Source of the DNA: Corythucha ciliata
Taxonomy: Eukaryota; Arthropoda; Insecta; Hemiptera; Tingidae
Length of the DNA stretch: 64,000 bases
Reading direction: 5' to 3'
NCBI GenBank assembly: GCA_038030265.1
Contig: CM075943.1
Location: 28,024,001-28,088,000 of the forward strand
In this document: one piece after another, positions 1 through 11,444 of the stretch
How the letters are laid out: every line of letters starts with the position of its first letter
How positions within the stretch are numbered: position 1 is the first letter of the stretch
Translations under genes and position numbers: made by a program
The notes under the pieces: generated by a model
Seen by the model: the letters and a program-made list of their open reading frames with translations, nothing else
Database searches by the model: none
What the model was told of the DNA's origin: nothing

Positions 1-952
1 CCCTGCGGTATTTCGCCAGTTCAGCCATTAACATTTCAGGCAATTTCTCCTCTACGTAACTCACAATTTTATTTGTGAGCGCATTGGTTACTAGCCCGTG
101 AATTACATTTGCCATCTGATCCGTCACGGTATTTTCAACGTCTTCAGTGAATAATTTGTCTTCATTCTTGTTCACGTCACTGCCTCTCTGAACGAAATCG
201 GCCATTTTTTTGTACAAATACGCTAAACTGGGCAACCTAGGGCATGCGGCGTACAATTCTTTATTGACGATATGCGTCCAAAAGTCGTCGCTTCTCAATT
301 TTTTACCGGCCCGAATTTGAGCGTCGAGTTTTTTCCTTATCTTTACGGTGGCGATGTCACTGAATGGGAGCATACGGAAAATGTGCGAGTCCTCCCAGTC
401 TTCGACCGCCTCTTCGGCCTCTTCTCTCTCAACGCTATCGGGATTTTTGTCTTTGACGGTGCGTCTTCGCGTGGGGCGTTGCGATTGCAACTCTTTGACG
501 GTGTAGCGCTGTTTCACCGCGTTTCTCAAATGTTTGATGAAATTTTTCCGTAGTTCGACCGTTTTTAAGTCAGTTTTATTCGTCAGAAAATCGAACGGTT
601 TTATCGCAGTCAAATCGTCCAAATACTCCCAATAAATGAGCTCTCGCTTAGTTTTAAAATGTTCTTTCATTCGTTTTCGATAAAACGGATCGCCCCATTG
701 TACGAGCTTTCTCAAAACGGAATCCGGAAGTTTTTTCGTATCGTCCGGGTTGAACAGCAGAGACAAGCCGTCGTTAAGAGCTTTTTTGTCTTTAATTTGG
801 GAATTGTCTATCAGTTTTTTGACGCGGTCCTTCAGGCCCAAACGGTTCAGTCGCGAGGTAGACGAGTGAAGCTGGGGGCTGGCAGCAGTGTCCTGGCTCA
901 TGACCGAACAATTTTTCATTCCTTCGCCAGATACAGCCGAGGTTTCTGCCAT
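1..952 (-). CDS. Long open reading frame, unknown charged protein (3' end outside window)
   Basis: Reading the minus strand from an ATG at 952 down to base 1 gives 317 codons without a stop, so the frame leaves the window on the left. Further in-frame ATGs lie 11 and 17 codons after the first. The protein is rich in Lys, Arg, Glu and Asp. It has a basic stretch (RPTRRRTVKDK, near residue 155) followed by an acidic one (EREEAEEAVEDWED). Tryptophans fall in patterns such as LVQWGDPFYRKRMKEHF, and the tail looks helical (YVEEKLPEMLMAELAKYRR). No signal peptide, membrane segment or domain I recognise is visible. The stop-free length and the lack of low complexity argue for real coding sequence. 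It could be a first exon of a host gene or part of a transposon protein, since MITEs start about 90 bases upstream of the ATG. Function unknown. Confidence 0.6.
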   Translation of the reverse strand, partial: MAETSAVSGEGMKNCSVMSQDTAASPQLHSSTSRLNRLGLKDRVKKLIDNSQIKDKKALNDGLSLLFNPDDTKKLPDSVLRKLVQWGDPFYRKRMKEHFKTKRELIYWEYLDDLTAIKPFDFLTNKTDLKTVELRKNFIKHLRNAVKQRYTVKELQSQRPTRRRTVKDKNPDSVEREEAEEAVEDWEDSHIFRMLPFSDIATVKIRKKLDAQIRAGKKLRSDDFWTHIVNKELYAACPRLPSLAYLYKKMADFVQRGSDVNKNEDKLFTEDVENTVTDQMANVIHGLVTNALTNKIVSYVEEKLPEMLMAELAKYRR

Positions 953-1041
953 TGTATCGTTGTCGCTCGTGAAACTTCTCAAATATTTTGCTCGGTATTT
1001 AAAGTTATTGTCATATGGAATTGATTTGCAAAACAAATTAA

Positions 1042-1381
1042 GAGGTCTGTTCGCGAAGCTACACTAGGTTGCCCGAGGGTACACTCGGGCGCCCGAAAAG
1101 CGTTCGCGAGTGTAGCGAGTGTAGGGCGTTCGCGAGGAGTTCAGAGCTACACTCCGGGCTGCCCGAAGATACCCCAATTTTTTGTTATAACTTGATAACT
1201 CTTATCTAACATGCACAGGAGTGAGAAAATATCACGACTGTTATGAATTTACACTGGCTACTCTGAAAGCGTTCGTGTAACAAAGAAATCCTCGCTACCC
1301 TCGCCTACACCAGCTACCCCAACCTGCCCTACACCACACTACACTACACTACCCTACACTTTTTCTCCGCGAACAGACCTC
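1042..1381. repeat. Short inverted-terminal-repeat element (MITE)
   Basis: The ends GAGGTCTGTTCGCG at 1042 and CGCGAACAGACCTC ending at 1381 are exact inverted copies. The interior repeats short TGTAG/GTGTAG and CTACAC words near both ends. No protein is encoded. I could not define a target duplication. Confidence 0.65.
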
Positions 1382-1385
1382 GGAT

Positions 1386-1648
1386 GATGAGCTCATTGGA
1401 AAGAACACAAAATTTTCTATTTAAAGAGCCTATTTTATCCAGATCAGACAACATCTACTACGTTTTGAATTAGCTTAGCTTATTAGCGAGGAAACTTAAT
1501 TCCGGAAGTATTGGTGATAGGGTGATGTGGTCGGAAAATTACGTTTTTTCGCCAATAAGCTGATTCAAAACGTAGTAAATGTCGTCTGATCTGGATAAAA
1601 ATAGGCTCTTTAAATAGAAAATTGTGTGCTCTTTCCAATGGGCTCATC
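1386..1648. repeat. Foldback (hairpin) element
   Basis: Two inverted arms of roughly 110 bases flank a short loop. The left arm begins GATGAGCTCATTGGAAAGA. The right arm ends with the reverse complement, CTCTTTCCAATGGGCTCATC. Arms also share AAAGAGCCTATTTTATCCAG and the ACTACGTTTTGAAT region. No coding capacity. Between it and 1857 there is a fragment ending TACACCCTGTATA, typical of a mariner-like MITE end. Confidence 0.7.
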
Positions 1649-1856
1649 AGTTTTGCCATTGCATCGATTACTGCGTGGGCAACAAGCTGTTTCTGAAAAA
1701 ATCAGAAAATGGCTGATATCTCGGAAACAAAGCGGAATTTCGGAAAAGTGCAAATAGTCATTTCGATCAGAAATCAGTTGACCCTTCACTGGTTTTTCTC
1801 TGTCCAGTCGCTTTTTGTACACCCTGTATATATTAATTGGTTTATTTATAAGCTTA

Positions 1857-2190
1857 ATTATGGCCGTTTTCTTGTTAGCACGATAACTCTCGAAGAAATT
1901 AATTTAGCGGAACGCGCTTTGGCACAAAAATCAGAAGTCATAAGACCCCGGTGGGTATTGCATTTGGGCCAAATCGGTCGAGGTGGAGAAAATAGGGGTT
2001 GAAATGGTCAAAAAATCACTATATATCACCATTTGATTCTAGAAGCGTCATATTCAGTACGTATACTCCATGTTAGAGTAGCCTTTGATTCCCATTTTAA
2101 TTTTTTGGAAAATTCGAAGGGGAGGGGGTGTTGCTCCCGGAGTAGAAGTAACCGTGTGGTCTTTTTAGCACGATAACTCTCGAAGAAATC
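1857..2190 (-). repeat. Inverted copy of the 295-bp satellite unit
   Basis: The stretch starting TATGGCCGTTTTCTTGTTAG and holding GCACGATAACTCTCGAAG twice (near 1879 and 2168) is the reverse complement of the tandem unit at 13.4-14.5 kb. It amounts to a little more than one unit. The outermost bases match the far edge of the distant array (AAACGGCCATAATAT near 14537), so the two blocks face each other. Confidence 0.7.
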
Positions 2191-2546
2191 AATGGGCTTA
2201 GTGCAAAGCATAGATAAAGGAAGCATACTATAGATGGGAAACTGGCGGTGGTGGGGGTAAGACAGTCTTTTGCGCTCCCTGGCGTAAAGCCGTCCAACTA
2301 TTTTCACCGAAATCACTGGTAGATAGCGGTAGTTTTTCTCTTTCTCGTACTTCATTAATAGATCCGTTCCAGTGAGGTGTTGGGAAAATATTCGGAGTAG
2401 ATTTGCTATAGGACCAGCCAATATTTTATTGGCTGGCCCCATGGCAAATTTGCTCCAAACATGTTTCCAAACACCTTACTGGAACAGTCTAATATTCCTA
2501 TTGGTTCAAAAAGAAAAAAACTGATCCAATATTTATGATTGTTATT

Positions 2547-2798
2547 TTATTGACAAAATTTCACAAATAGGAGTAGTCTGCCTCGCGAGGCCGCTGGAAC
2601 TTTGCACTGGGAATCGAAGTGCTTGTCACACACAGGTACCCGTAATTTCTCGCGTTTCCGAAATCGGTCCATTAGACTTTTATCCCCAATGCTCTCCAAA
2701 CACTTCCGAGCCAAATCACGATTGGAGGGCAAATAAGGTTGGGGCAATGTTCTGTCCTCACAGCCGGGTACACAACACTTGTGCTTCCCACCAGGCAT
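2547..2798 (-). pseudogene. THAP-type zinc finger fragment
   Basis: An ATG at 2798 opens 83 codons to a stop at 2547. The product starts MPGGKHKCCVPGCED and later has PVCDKHFDS, matching the C2CH pattern of THAP DNA-binding domains (Cys-x(2-4)-Cys, then Cys-x2-His-Phe). The usual invariant Trp and the C-terminal AVPTIF motif are not evident. THAP domains occur in host factors and in P-element and related transposases, where they bind transposon ends. The domain stands alone and is surrounded by repeats, so a transposase remnant is likeliest. A first exon spliced onward is possible. The frame stays open upstream to 3089, but that part is low in recognisable content. Confidence 0.5.
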
Positions 2799-2799
2799 T

Positions 2800-4898
2800 G
2801 TTACTTTGTGTGGTTGTAGGAACAAGGCTTCAAAGGAAAATATATTCCTGAATAACTCAGAAATACCTTTAAGGTAGGAACAGAGGTTCGTTCTTAGAAC
2901 GCTTGAAAAGTAAAAAAAGTAATGCGTTCTGGAAGAGAACAAAAAAAAATCAAGGCGAGGGAGTCGTTCTGAAAAGAACGGTTGTAATATAGACAGGAAA
3001 AAAGGCAGGAATGAAAGAGGAAAACGGAAAAACAAGGATTTGAACAAAGGAACCCAAGCAACTAACCAAGCACGAGGCACAGGGCACACTGATAGACTCT
3101 GACCGACGAGGGTTTCTAAGCGCTAGGTTCATGAGCGGCTGGCCTTCTAACTAAATTTCGAAAAGGTAGCGCTCCAAGCGTAAAGCCTACTAAGAACTCT
3201 GTCTCAATTATGAACAATAGAGTTTCCACCCCATGACTAGGTCATTCGAAAACTTATGAAATGAGGAGTTTCGGCCTGAAACTAAAAGAGCTACCTTCAC
3301 TTCAAGAAATCGGCGATAACTTCGTCCGAACATTGTTAGGATATTTCTTAGGCACGTTTTCTATTGCGGAACGAGAATTTTTTTCGACTTATTTGATATT
3401 GGACTTCTATGAGAAATAACACGTCAGAAAGGTAATTTGGAACACTTTCCAACCCACTCCTCAGTTGTAGCGTGGAGACAAATAATTTTCCTACAACAGT
3501 AGTTTTTAAATAGATTAACAACTAACGGCATCATATCATATATCATCATATCGGTGCATGGTTAGTAATAGGCGCAGGTAAAAGAGGGTTAGTGTTCTAG
3601 GGTTAAAGAGATTAACACCTAACAAAAAAACACCAAAGAACTATAATTATCTGTACGACTGCAGTCGCATTGCAGGTAAATCACGTTGCCCACCACGCAA
3701 GTAAAAGTTCTGCAGTACGTTTTCGGCATGCTTCTGTAACCCGAGGGGAAAAAAGGTTCCGCTGGAATGTCTTTGTTGCCTGGGACCTTGTCATGAGCAA
3801 TATACGCTATGAGAACACTTGTTTCCATGTCCCCGCGATCATTACAGTTCTCGGGTCGGGCAGACCGAATATCCTCATTTACTACTAACTTTGACGTAAA
3901 ATGAGCCGTAAAACGGTTAAAGACACATTAGTTCAAGCTATTTTTCAAATTACCTGTGATAAGTTAACAAAACTAGTTTATCTAATAGCCTTTTTCATCA
4001 AATTAACAGGACCATCCCATAAGAATACAGTTTCTCCTACTGCGTGTATCTCGACACCTATTGGAGATAAGCGAGTATCATTTTTGTTTTTTGTAAAGAG
4101 AATTTCATGCTGATTAACTTCTATGGTATGCATCAATGTCGTATCGTCAACGGCGAGGACGCTACAACGCATTGTTCACAAAAAGCAGTGAAGGGGTTCG
4201 AGAATAGTGTCACTTTTAACGCTATTATCTCTTAAGCGGTTGAAGCTACAAAAAACTTGTCGAAGACTAATTTTTGAGGAATTTTGTCAACTTTGTTTTG
4301 TTATCCCATGAGTGAGAATAGAGGGCTTCGAAATTTTCAACGAGGCGGAGGGGCTTGAAAAAGTTGGGTAGTTAAGGCTGTTGACGGTGAAGCTTTGAAA
4401 TCACCCTGAGACACGAGATGGCGCTGTACATCGCGGGGAAAAAATTAAAATGGGAAATTTTAGTACGAAAACTATACACCAGAATTCGTTTTCCTAACTT
4501 CTTACTTGAAGCCCTGATATTTGAACATTTTCGCATCTAGGTATCTTTTTGAGTCAGAAGTCAGAACTGTCAGAAGAAGAGCCCTTGACCCCGCGAGTTT
4601 ATTACAAGTGAAGTGTGATCTGATAATGATAATGCCTCAGCCAGTGTCTAGTGATGCTCTAATTGAAATCAGAAACGTACCAATTTCAATTCACGTCAAG
4701 TTGTAGTGTATTGGTAACTCAAACGAACTGTAGAGAGCGGTACGATCGTTTCAAAATGTCGTCTGAAAGGCATATAAACAGTTGTTAAGGCAATAGTTTG
4801 GCATGGTAATTTAGCTCAGTTCTCAATTTATGTAATTAATTTATAGATTAAACGACTGCTGGCGGGCGAGAAAGTGGACCACAATTATTCGCGCTTAG
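2800..4898. other. Repeat-derived noncoding stretch, no gene recognised
   Basis: Several 60-70 codon frames exist (for example minus 3619-3828 and 3978-4172, plus 4521-4706). They look somewhat protein-like but show no motif I recognise and are not linked by clear splice sites. They may be decayed transposon coding sequence. Confidence 0.35.
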
Positions 4899-5090
4899 AG
4901 GGAGCCCCCAAAAACCCACTTCGTGTGTTGTGTCTCTCAATGTCCAAATAACGAGCGGACTCCCAATGTTTCTTTCCATTGTATACCCCCTGAAAAAATT
5001 ATGGCAAAACCAGGGAAAATAAAATTGAGGATCGGGAAAGAAGTGTCAAAATTCGTGCGGGTTTCCTCCGAACATTTCCAACTTGCTTAA
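4899..5090 (+). pseudogene. Second, degenerate THAP-like domain
   Basis: A frame of 63 codons closes with TAA at 5088-5090 and has no ATG at its head. It reads HFVCCVSQCPNNERTPNVSF and ends VRVSSEHFQLA. The spacing resembles a THAP domain: a CxxxC pair near the start, an aromatic/proline core, and a closing S-E-H-F where most THAP domains have C-S-E-H-F. The second zinc cysteine is therefore lost (Ser in its place). With the minus-strand THAP fragment at 2.5-2.8 kb this suggests remains of THAP-bearing transposons. Confidence 0.45.
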
Positions 5091-5829
5091 TTAGAAGTAA
5101 ATCAATGTGTCTTTGCAATAATCAGAAACGCGTTTCCCTATCTTCAGAAGAGTATTTATTCTAAGAAGCCTTCGCTAGAAAAGGGGACAGTTTCTGCTTC
5201 CACGGGCGTAGGTATACAAATTATATGCTTTGCTCGCTGAAATTCGAAGTCGGCGACTTTGGAATCATTCTGTGGTTGAGGCCTGATGGTTTTTTGCGCA
5301 ATCCCTACCGCATCGCTTCAGTTAATACGACGTCCTCATAAAAGTTCATTTCCTTCTGGGTACATACACCTGTACAGGAGAATGAAAAAATAATTCTCCA
5401 GCTCCTTCAACAAGGAATTCGATGAGTTCAGGTGCATTTGAAAATGTCTTCCACTTCCTCTCTTCCCTGGCAAAATTTACGTGTCGTAAAATGGAAGAAG
5501 GGCGAGGGAAGGTACCTCGTTGTCATGGTTTTTACGATACCTAGTGAATGAAACTGCGGAATTTTCATGCGAGAATGTGTGGTCTCGAAGAAAAAATAAC
5601 AAATTCTAAACAATTGAGTGGAAAAACCAAGGCAACGTGGTACATCCTCTCCCCCTCCTTTCCAGTTACGACACGTAAATTTTACAAGTTACAGAATCAC
5701 CCCCCTGGTCCTGGCAGACCTTTGGGGCAAACCTTGGACAGAAAAACAATAACTCTGTTTGGAAGTAACACTTGAAACAAAATTTGAGATTTTTTTATGT
5801 ATCCATGAGAGAGCGGTCAAGTCCCGCGG

Positions 5830-6430
5830 TCAGTCTTTTAAAAACGTTCAAGTATTTTAAGATAGCCGGATCGGCGTAATAGATTTTTAAAATTAGCCAA
5901 CACCCCTACAAATTTGAATTTAAACGTGTGAAATCCATAAGACGGCCTCCTTTTAGGGAGCCAACCGCGCAAGATAGTGATTCCTGACGAGCATGATTCG
6001 TGAAATTTGGGTTTTGGCAAAGCCAATCCGAAAGATTGTTTTTTTTTCTAGGGAGCGAAATTATATTAGTCCTCCAATTAGCCTAAACCTTGGTTGAAAT
6101 TATATTCAGTAAGTGTCAAATCCTCGAGATTTCAACTGTGAAACAGCCCAAATCCAAGAATTTCATTTTTGACTGTCACAGCCCAAACCAATTAGATTGG
6201 ATTATTTCTTGAGCCAGTCCCGCAAAATTGGCTTTTTAGGGAGTCAATTTTTCGTAATTGGCCTTTTGAGTGAGTAAAAACCGTGAAATTTGGTTGTGTA
6301 AGAGCCAAATAGTCCGCAACATGTTGACTTTGCAATGGTAAAATCCGTTTATTTTTTTGAAGGAGCGATACCCGATAAATTGCTCTTTACAAATGAGCTA
6401 ACACCCTGGAAATTTTTCTTTCAAAAGGGC
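5830..6430. repeat. Degenerate minisatellite, family 2
   Basis: Loose units of about 35-40 bases repeat the pattern GAAATTTGGTTTTT then a GAG(C/T)CAA-like word and CCGCGAAA. The same pattern returns at 20.4, 45.7, 46.9, 48.6, 49.5, 50.2 and 61.3 kb. No protein is encoded. Upstream, 5440-5690 holds a short inverted pair (AAATTTACGTGTCGTAA and TTACGACACGTAAATTT). Confidence 0.55.
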
Positions 6431-6939
6431 GAAATAATCCATGAAGTTGGCATCATGCACTTTCTTGCCTTACGTGCTCCATGTTCCTAAAACTGACTCG
6501 CACAACTGTAATGTACCTATGTACAATAAAGTTGAAAGAAAAACTTCCTGACGTGCCTAGGTATACGTGCATTTTTTAATTGCGCCTGTCACTTGTCACT
6601 ACCACAATGAATTTTTTGTATTGGAAAATGAGGTTGGCTTTCCCAGATAAACGTTGGAAGGCATTGGGCGAAAAATTCAAGGGAATTGTCATCTTCACCA
6701 ACAACGTCACACTCAACATGTTTCGCTTTGAGAACAACAGATCTCTCAATCAATGGTCGCTGGAAATCGCCAATGCAGCGGATAATCACAAGCAGATTAA
6801 CAATATCCGAGCCCATCTGAAATAAATCATTTCGTGCAGTGGATAATAGAGTATGGAAACGAGTAATACTCGGTAAATCGACCTTATTCTGGAAGGACTA
6901 AGAAATGGCTGTTGGAGTAGTTAACAAGATTAAGAAATA

Positions 6940-7344
6940 CAGTCGACTCTTGTTATAGCGTATCTTGATACAACGAGAACCTTAGTATAAAGAGTTGAAA
7001 GCTTGGTCATCTGAAAAATTCTCGATAGTGCGAGAAAAAACTATGCATTTTTTGACACTCGATACTACGAGACTTTTCTTTCCTTGCTGTGACCTGAACA
7101 CGCTATACAACGAGGTAAGGCCCCCGTTCGACTTGCTATAGCGAGGTCCCTTCCACTCGAAATAACTATGTTCCGCTGACGATGCTTCTTTTTGGCTTCC
7201 TAAACTCCTCTCTAGTCGATCACTCTTGTTAGAACGAATTTTTTTCAGGTTTTTTTGATACAACGAGCTCTTTTTATAGCGAAAACTCGATAGTACGAGT
7301 AATTCTCACCGTCCCTTGAGAATCGTTATATCGAGAGTCGACTG
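6940..7344. mobile_element. pogo/Tc1-like MITE with TA target duplication
   Basis: The ends CAGTCGACTCTTGTTATA and TATATCGAGAGTCGACTG are inverted copies flanked by TA on both sides (6938-6939 and 7345-7346). The interior repeats the themes TATAGCGA, GATACAACGAG and TCGATA(C/G)TACGAG on both strands. There is no transposase. Just upstream, 6589-6816 (minus) is a 75-codon protein-like frame of unknown origin. Confidence 0.7.
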
Positions 7345-7918
7345 TAATAGGTTTTAACAATTATGAACGGTCATACGCTTATTCGATGAGTAATACTTAC
7401 ATTAATTAAAAAAATAAAAAATCATCTTACCATATTATTGCGCACAGAATGCCCTTTTAAGCCAAACAATCACGACATTCTGAATTTCACTTTTACTGAT
7501 AACACTAGATGTCAGCCACTCCGATTTGTGTCCCCAATACGAAATAGGAGTGCAATAAATAAGATGACATTATTATTGTGTGAGTCATTTTCCCGGGTTA
7601 TAGATTTTAGGCGAAAGCATAACGCCTGGAAAACAAGCCCAAGGAAACGATCAAGTTGCCGTCAGAAAGAATTATTTTTCTTTGACTGAGTTCACGTCGG
7701 AAAATTAGACTGTCATACCAAACCTGATAATTTTTACGGTAGATAATAATTATTGAGTATTCGACAATTGTACTGTTTCTACCGATAAATTCGAAATTTG
7801 GGCAGTATACGTCGAATTAGCTAGCGCTGTTAGTGCTTTGGATAATGACTGTAAAAATGACTATTGATCAAAACTATCCCTTGAAACTACGATTACGATT
7901 CATTATTTCTCGACTGTG

Positions 7919-8853
7919 AATGGAAAACTTGCATGAATGCCCGATTTGGGGGAAAAGTATACCGGTGAATTGACACATGCGGACAAGGATATTAACAGTA
8001 GTTCCTGACCAATTGGTGCTTCTGGTGATTTTTAAATAAATTTCAAAGTTCTTCACGAGGGGATGGATGGTACGAGGGAAAAATGACGTCAATGTGCAGT
8101 TTTGAAGCATTTGAGGAAACTCTAAAATGTTTTGTTTACAAATAACAAGAAAAATTAAAAAATTAAGAAGAAAAAAAGTGTAACGAATACACACAAGTGC
8201 AGGGGCAACTTCACCCTTTTCCTACTTTACAAAAACCATTTAAGTCCTTATCCTTAATTATTATTATCCCTATTTAAATCTACCAATACTACAAATTATT
8301 TCTCACCCCTCCCCAGCCCCTCTGCACCAAAACGGAAATCACCGAGACCGAGACGCCGAGAAAGGGCGAATATTGGAGCGTCAGCAAAACTCAGCGTGAG
8401 AAAAGCGGGTTTCCCACCAATAGGTGCCGAAAAACAGATATAAGGAAGGGGCGCTCTGATCTCGCTCTCTCTGCCGTCCGAGTCTTCGCCGTAATCCCGT
8501 CAGATCCCTAGGTCCGCGTGGTGTGTCCTCCCCGAGTATAATAATAGGCTTTATACTGTAACAATAAATCAGTTTTATTCTTTTTAATCACTTTCTTAAT
8601 TCCCCCCGGTAATAAGCCCATTCCCCAATATCGCCCAAAAAAAGGCTTGTTACACCCCAGAAAACGCGTATTCCCCCCTCTTCACAACCCCATCCATTTC
8701 ATTAAATTCCCTTTGACGCAATCAAACCCCGACTCAAAATAATTCGCCTAAAAAAACCCTTGATTGATTTCAATGTCTAATGTGGGCAATTGTCTTGTTG
8801 AAGCACCCTCTTCAAGAAACACCAGTGATTGAAAAATGTGCAAGTTCCCCATT
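7919..8853. mobile_element. Short TIR element (AATGGGGAACTTGCA family), split by a solo LTR
   Basis: Starts AATGGAAAACTTGCATG and ends GTGCAAGTTCCCCATT. Removing the LTR at 8179-8654 leaves about 459 bases, close to the 447- and 427-base copies at 24610-25056 and 49756-50182. All three share ATTCCGGTGAATTG-like, GGGATGGATGGT and TTTGTTTACAAATAACA words. Non-coding; I could not fix a target duplication. Confidence 0.7.
8179..8654 (+). mobile_element. Solo LTR of an LTR retrotransposon
   Basis: The element starts TGTAACG and ends CTTGTTACA, the TG...CA ends of a retroelement LTR. A TATA box (TATAAG, 8439-8444) precedes a pyrimidine-rich GCTCTCTCTGCCG start region. A polyadenylation signal (AATAAA, 8563-8568) follows, giving U3-R-U5 order on the plus strand. 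No internal gag/pol sequence is next to it, so it is a recombined solo LTR. The flanks do not show a clear duplication. The insertion point is inside the AATGGGGAACTTGCA element, which dates it as younger than that copy. Confidence 0.65.
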
Positions 8854-9114
8854 GGTGATTTATCGGCAGAAGAATATGTATGCGCAGAAAACTACGACTT
8901 TCACGCCAAGTCGTGAGAAAAGAGGTCTGTCTCTTTGCTGCACTCTAGAAAAACACATGATTTGATTGATGTGAGACCTATACCGGGTGTACTTGGCCCA
9001 CGTGGCACAAATAAAGCAGGTGATTCTAGACCATATTTACGTCAAAAAATGACCAAATATACCATGGTCCGAATATCAACCGTTTCCGACAAAAACGCAC
9101 TTTTCCGCTTTTTC

Positions 9115-9888
9115 AACGCATCGCTGGTTTTCCTCATACAAACTGCAATAACTCTCACAATTTTCGTCGCACGTAATATTGTAGCACGCCACAAAATTGT
9201 CTTTTTATTATGTCTACATGGTTTTGGAATCAGCTTGAGTTGAAGGCCGTTAATGCTGAGCTGAATTCCCAAGTTGTCCTATTTTACCATCAAACACGTG
9301 TTTTCTAACAGCTTTAATTTCACTCACAGCACATCGAGCATTCGTTATAAAACACGAATGATGCAAAAAAAAAAAATAATAATAATAATAAAATAAATAA
9401 ATCGAAATTCCTATTGTGTTTTGTGTGGGCCCTATGAGACCGATTTAGCGATTTGGATTTAATCATTCACCAATAAGACGATGGTTCTCTTTTATTTCCA
9501 GTGGCCACAACAGCCTTATTTTGGCGATTACACTTGACAATATTTCAAACCTTTGTCCAAATATCTTGGCTGTTACAGTGGCAATATCCATTTCATCTTA
9601 GGTCATTGGAAGGCTTTTTTATAGAAGAAGTTTTTTCCGCAGAGCGACTCATCTTGATAATGTTGTGTGCGAAATTAAAGCTGTTAGAAAACCCTTGTTT
9701 GGTGGAAAAAGAGGACAACTTGGAAATTCAGCCCAGTATTAAGGGCCTTTAACTCAAGCTGATTCCAAAACCACGTAGACATAATAAAAAGACAATTTTG
9801 TGCCATTTCAGTGGTGTGCTTCATTATTAAGTGCGACGAAAATTGTTGGAGTTATGGCAGTTTGCTTGAGGAAAACCAGCGATGCGTT
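9115..9888. repeat. Foldback element with ~205-base arms
   Basis: The left arm starts AACGCATCGCTGGTTTTCCTC. The right arm ends with its inverse, GAGGAAAACCAGCGATGCGTT. Inner arm borders match as well: GTTTTCTAACAGCTTTAATTTC near 9300 pairs with GAAATTAAAGCTG at 9671. The arms run about 9115-9320 and 9671-9888. An AT-rich microsatellite (AATAATAATAAT) lies in the loop. Confidence 0.7.
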
Positions 9889-10092
9889 AATTGTGAAAGG
9901 AACTCGCAATGGATATCATTCCACTTCTCTCTTGGAGTGCTCAATGTGTGTTCTCAAAAGAAATGTGACCTCAGAAAATAATCAAACTTCGCGCACAACA
10001 AACACAGCAGCTGTTATGGGCACACTATCCATTGGCGGTTGGCAGTGGTTTGTCCCAGCGTTATGGAGATACCATCCATGTCTAGCGACACT

Positions 10093-10337
10093 AAGGCACT
10101 ATAAAACACGAGTACTGCAACACGGAAACCGGCGCCATGTTTGGTCCCTCACATGATTATAATTATCACCTGATCTCATTGACAAGTAATATTTTTTGAT
10201 TTATTTCGATCGCGTTCCGCGTTTGTTTGCTGTTACGATGACAATTTTTTCATTGATGATATTTTGTTTACCCTAACAACTGAGGGACCAAATATGGCGC
10301 TGAAATCCGTGTTGCAGTACCTGTGTTTTAAAGGTTC
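10093..10337. repeat. Inverted-repeat MITE between 12-bp direct repeats
   Basis: Inverted arms read AAAACACGAGTACTGCAACA on the left and the inverse of TGTTGCAGTACCTGTGTTTT on the right, with CGCCATGTTTGGTCCCTCA also mirrored. TCTAGCGACACT occurs directly on each side (10081-10092 and 10338-10349), as a target duplication would, though a few bases between it and the arms do not mirror well. Confidence 0.6.
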
Positions 10338-11031
10338 TCTAGCGACACTTGAACAAGATTGAGTCGAATCTGGACGAGCCATTGAACGAAGCGGCCAGGT
10401 AGTGCCTATGTCTCACAAGGCACAAGGGCGTAAGGAGTTCGTTGTGTGACTCATTCTTTGTATCATCTTTAGACGAGAAGAGTATTAAAATGACAAGATT
10501 TAGTCCAGAAAAATGGGGAATTGGCCGGGACAAACGCATAGAAGTAGTTTTGTCAACGGATCTTATGTTTCTTGGGGTGCTGAATCCGAATCTGAACTTT
10601 GCCAACAAAAAATCGGTCGGCTGCACGTCGAAAATCGCAAAAAACTGGAAATTTTCTTACTTTTTATACTCAATCGGTTGTATCTCTGGAACTAAGTAGT
10701 TTTCGATGATTGCGCTCCTTTGCATTTTTGAAATAGACTAAGTTTACGACTATTTAAGCCCAATTGTATCTCCGTACGACTAATGGTTCCTGAGATATGG
10801 CCCGTCAAAAATTGACCATTTTCTGCCGCTGACGGAAAATTGGCTCGAGCCTGAAGCTGGAAAAACTGATAAACGCTTGGCAATCTCTTTCAGATACACA
10901 TCCTTCCATTTCCTAAAAAAATCCTGAAGATTCCACGTCGGGTGTTGGCACTGCACGATCTCAAATTTGGATTTGAGGGCCCTTTTGTTCGATTTGGTGA
11001 AATATCTCTGAGACCATCGGTGTAGACTAAT

Positions 11032-11436
11032 CATGGGCGTAGCCAGCGGTGGGCAGGGGTGGGCAGTTGCCCTCCACTAGAATCAAAAGCGCAGATTTCG
11101 TGGGGCAGGGGCCCCCGCAGGGGGATAACCCGTGAATTAACGCATTTTCTTAATTTCGTCGCGGACTTTGCATCGTGGAAACTGCAAATTGGTATGTTTT
11201 CTCAATTTCAAACGCGAATAATGACATTTATTTCTCACGTTTAACGTGAATCAACGCTATTACTCAATTTTAGCCGTGAATGGGTGTTTTTCCTCAGTCT
11301 TAGCCGCAAAATGTCCTTTTCTGGATTTCATCCGCTAACATTTTTTCTCAAGACGTGCCCCCCCCCCCCGCGGCCAACTTTGCACCCGTGTCTAGATGGC
11401 TGCCCACCCCTTGATCACGGGCTGGCTACGCCCCTG
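11032..11436. mobile_element. hAT-like MITE carrying the family-1 minisatellite
   Basis: Ends CATGGGCGTAGCCAGC and GCTGGCTACGCCCCTG are inverted copies. The 8-bp duplication AGACTAAT lies directly outside both (11024-11031 and 11437-11444). Eight-base duplications with CAG(T/G)GGCG-type ends are characteristic of the hAT superfamily. The interior consists largely of ~29-base units with TTTCTCAATTT and CCGCGAATTAGCG-like words. No transposase is encoded, so it must have been moved in trans. Confidence 0.75.
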
Positions 11437-11444
11437 AGACTAAT

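Noticed and set aside
272..1024. Plus-strand frames of 93 and 121 codons near the left edge
   Set aside because: They are shadows of the longer minus-strand frame that is open from 952 to base 1, and their proteins are Phe-rich as antisense shadows often are.
6580..6825. Opposed 81- and 75-codon frames
   Set aside because: The minus frame looks somewhat protein-like but has no recognisable motif or splice partner, so it was not called as a gene.
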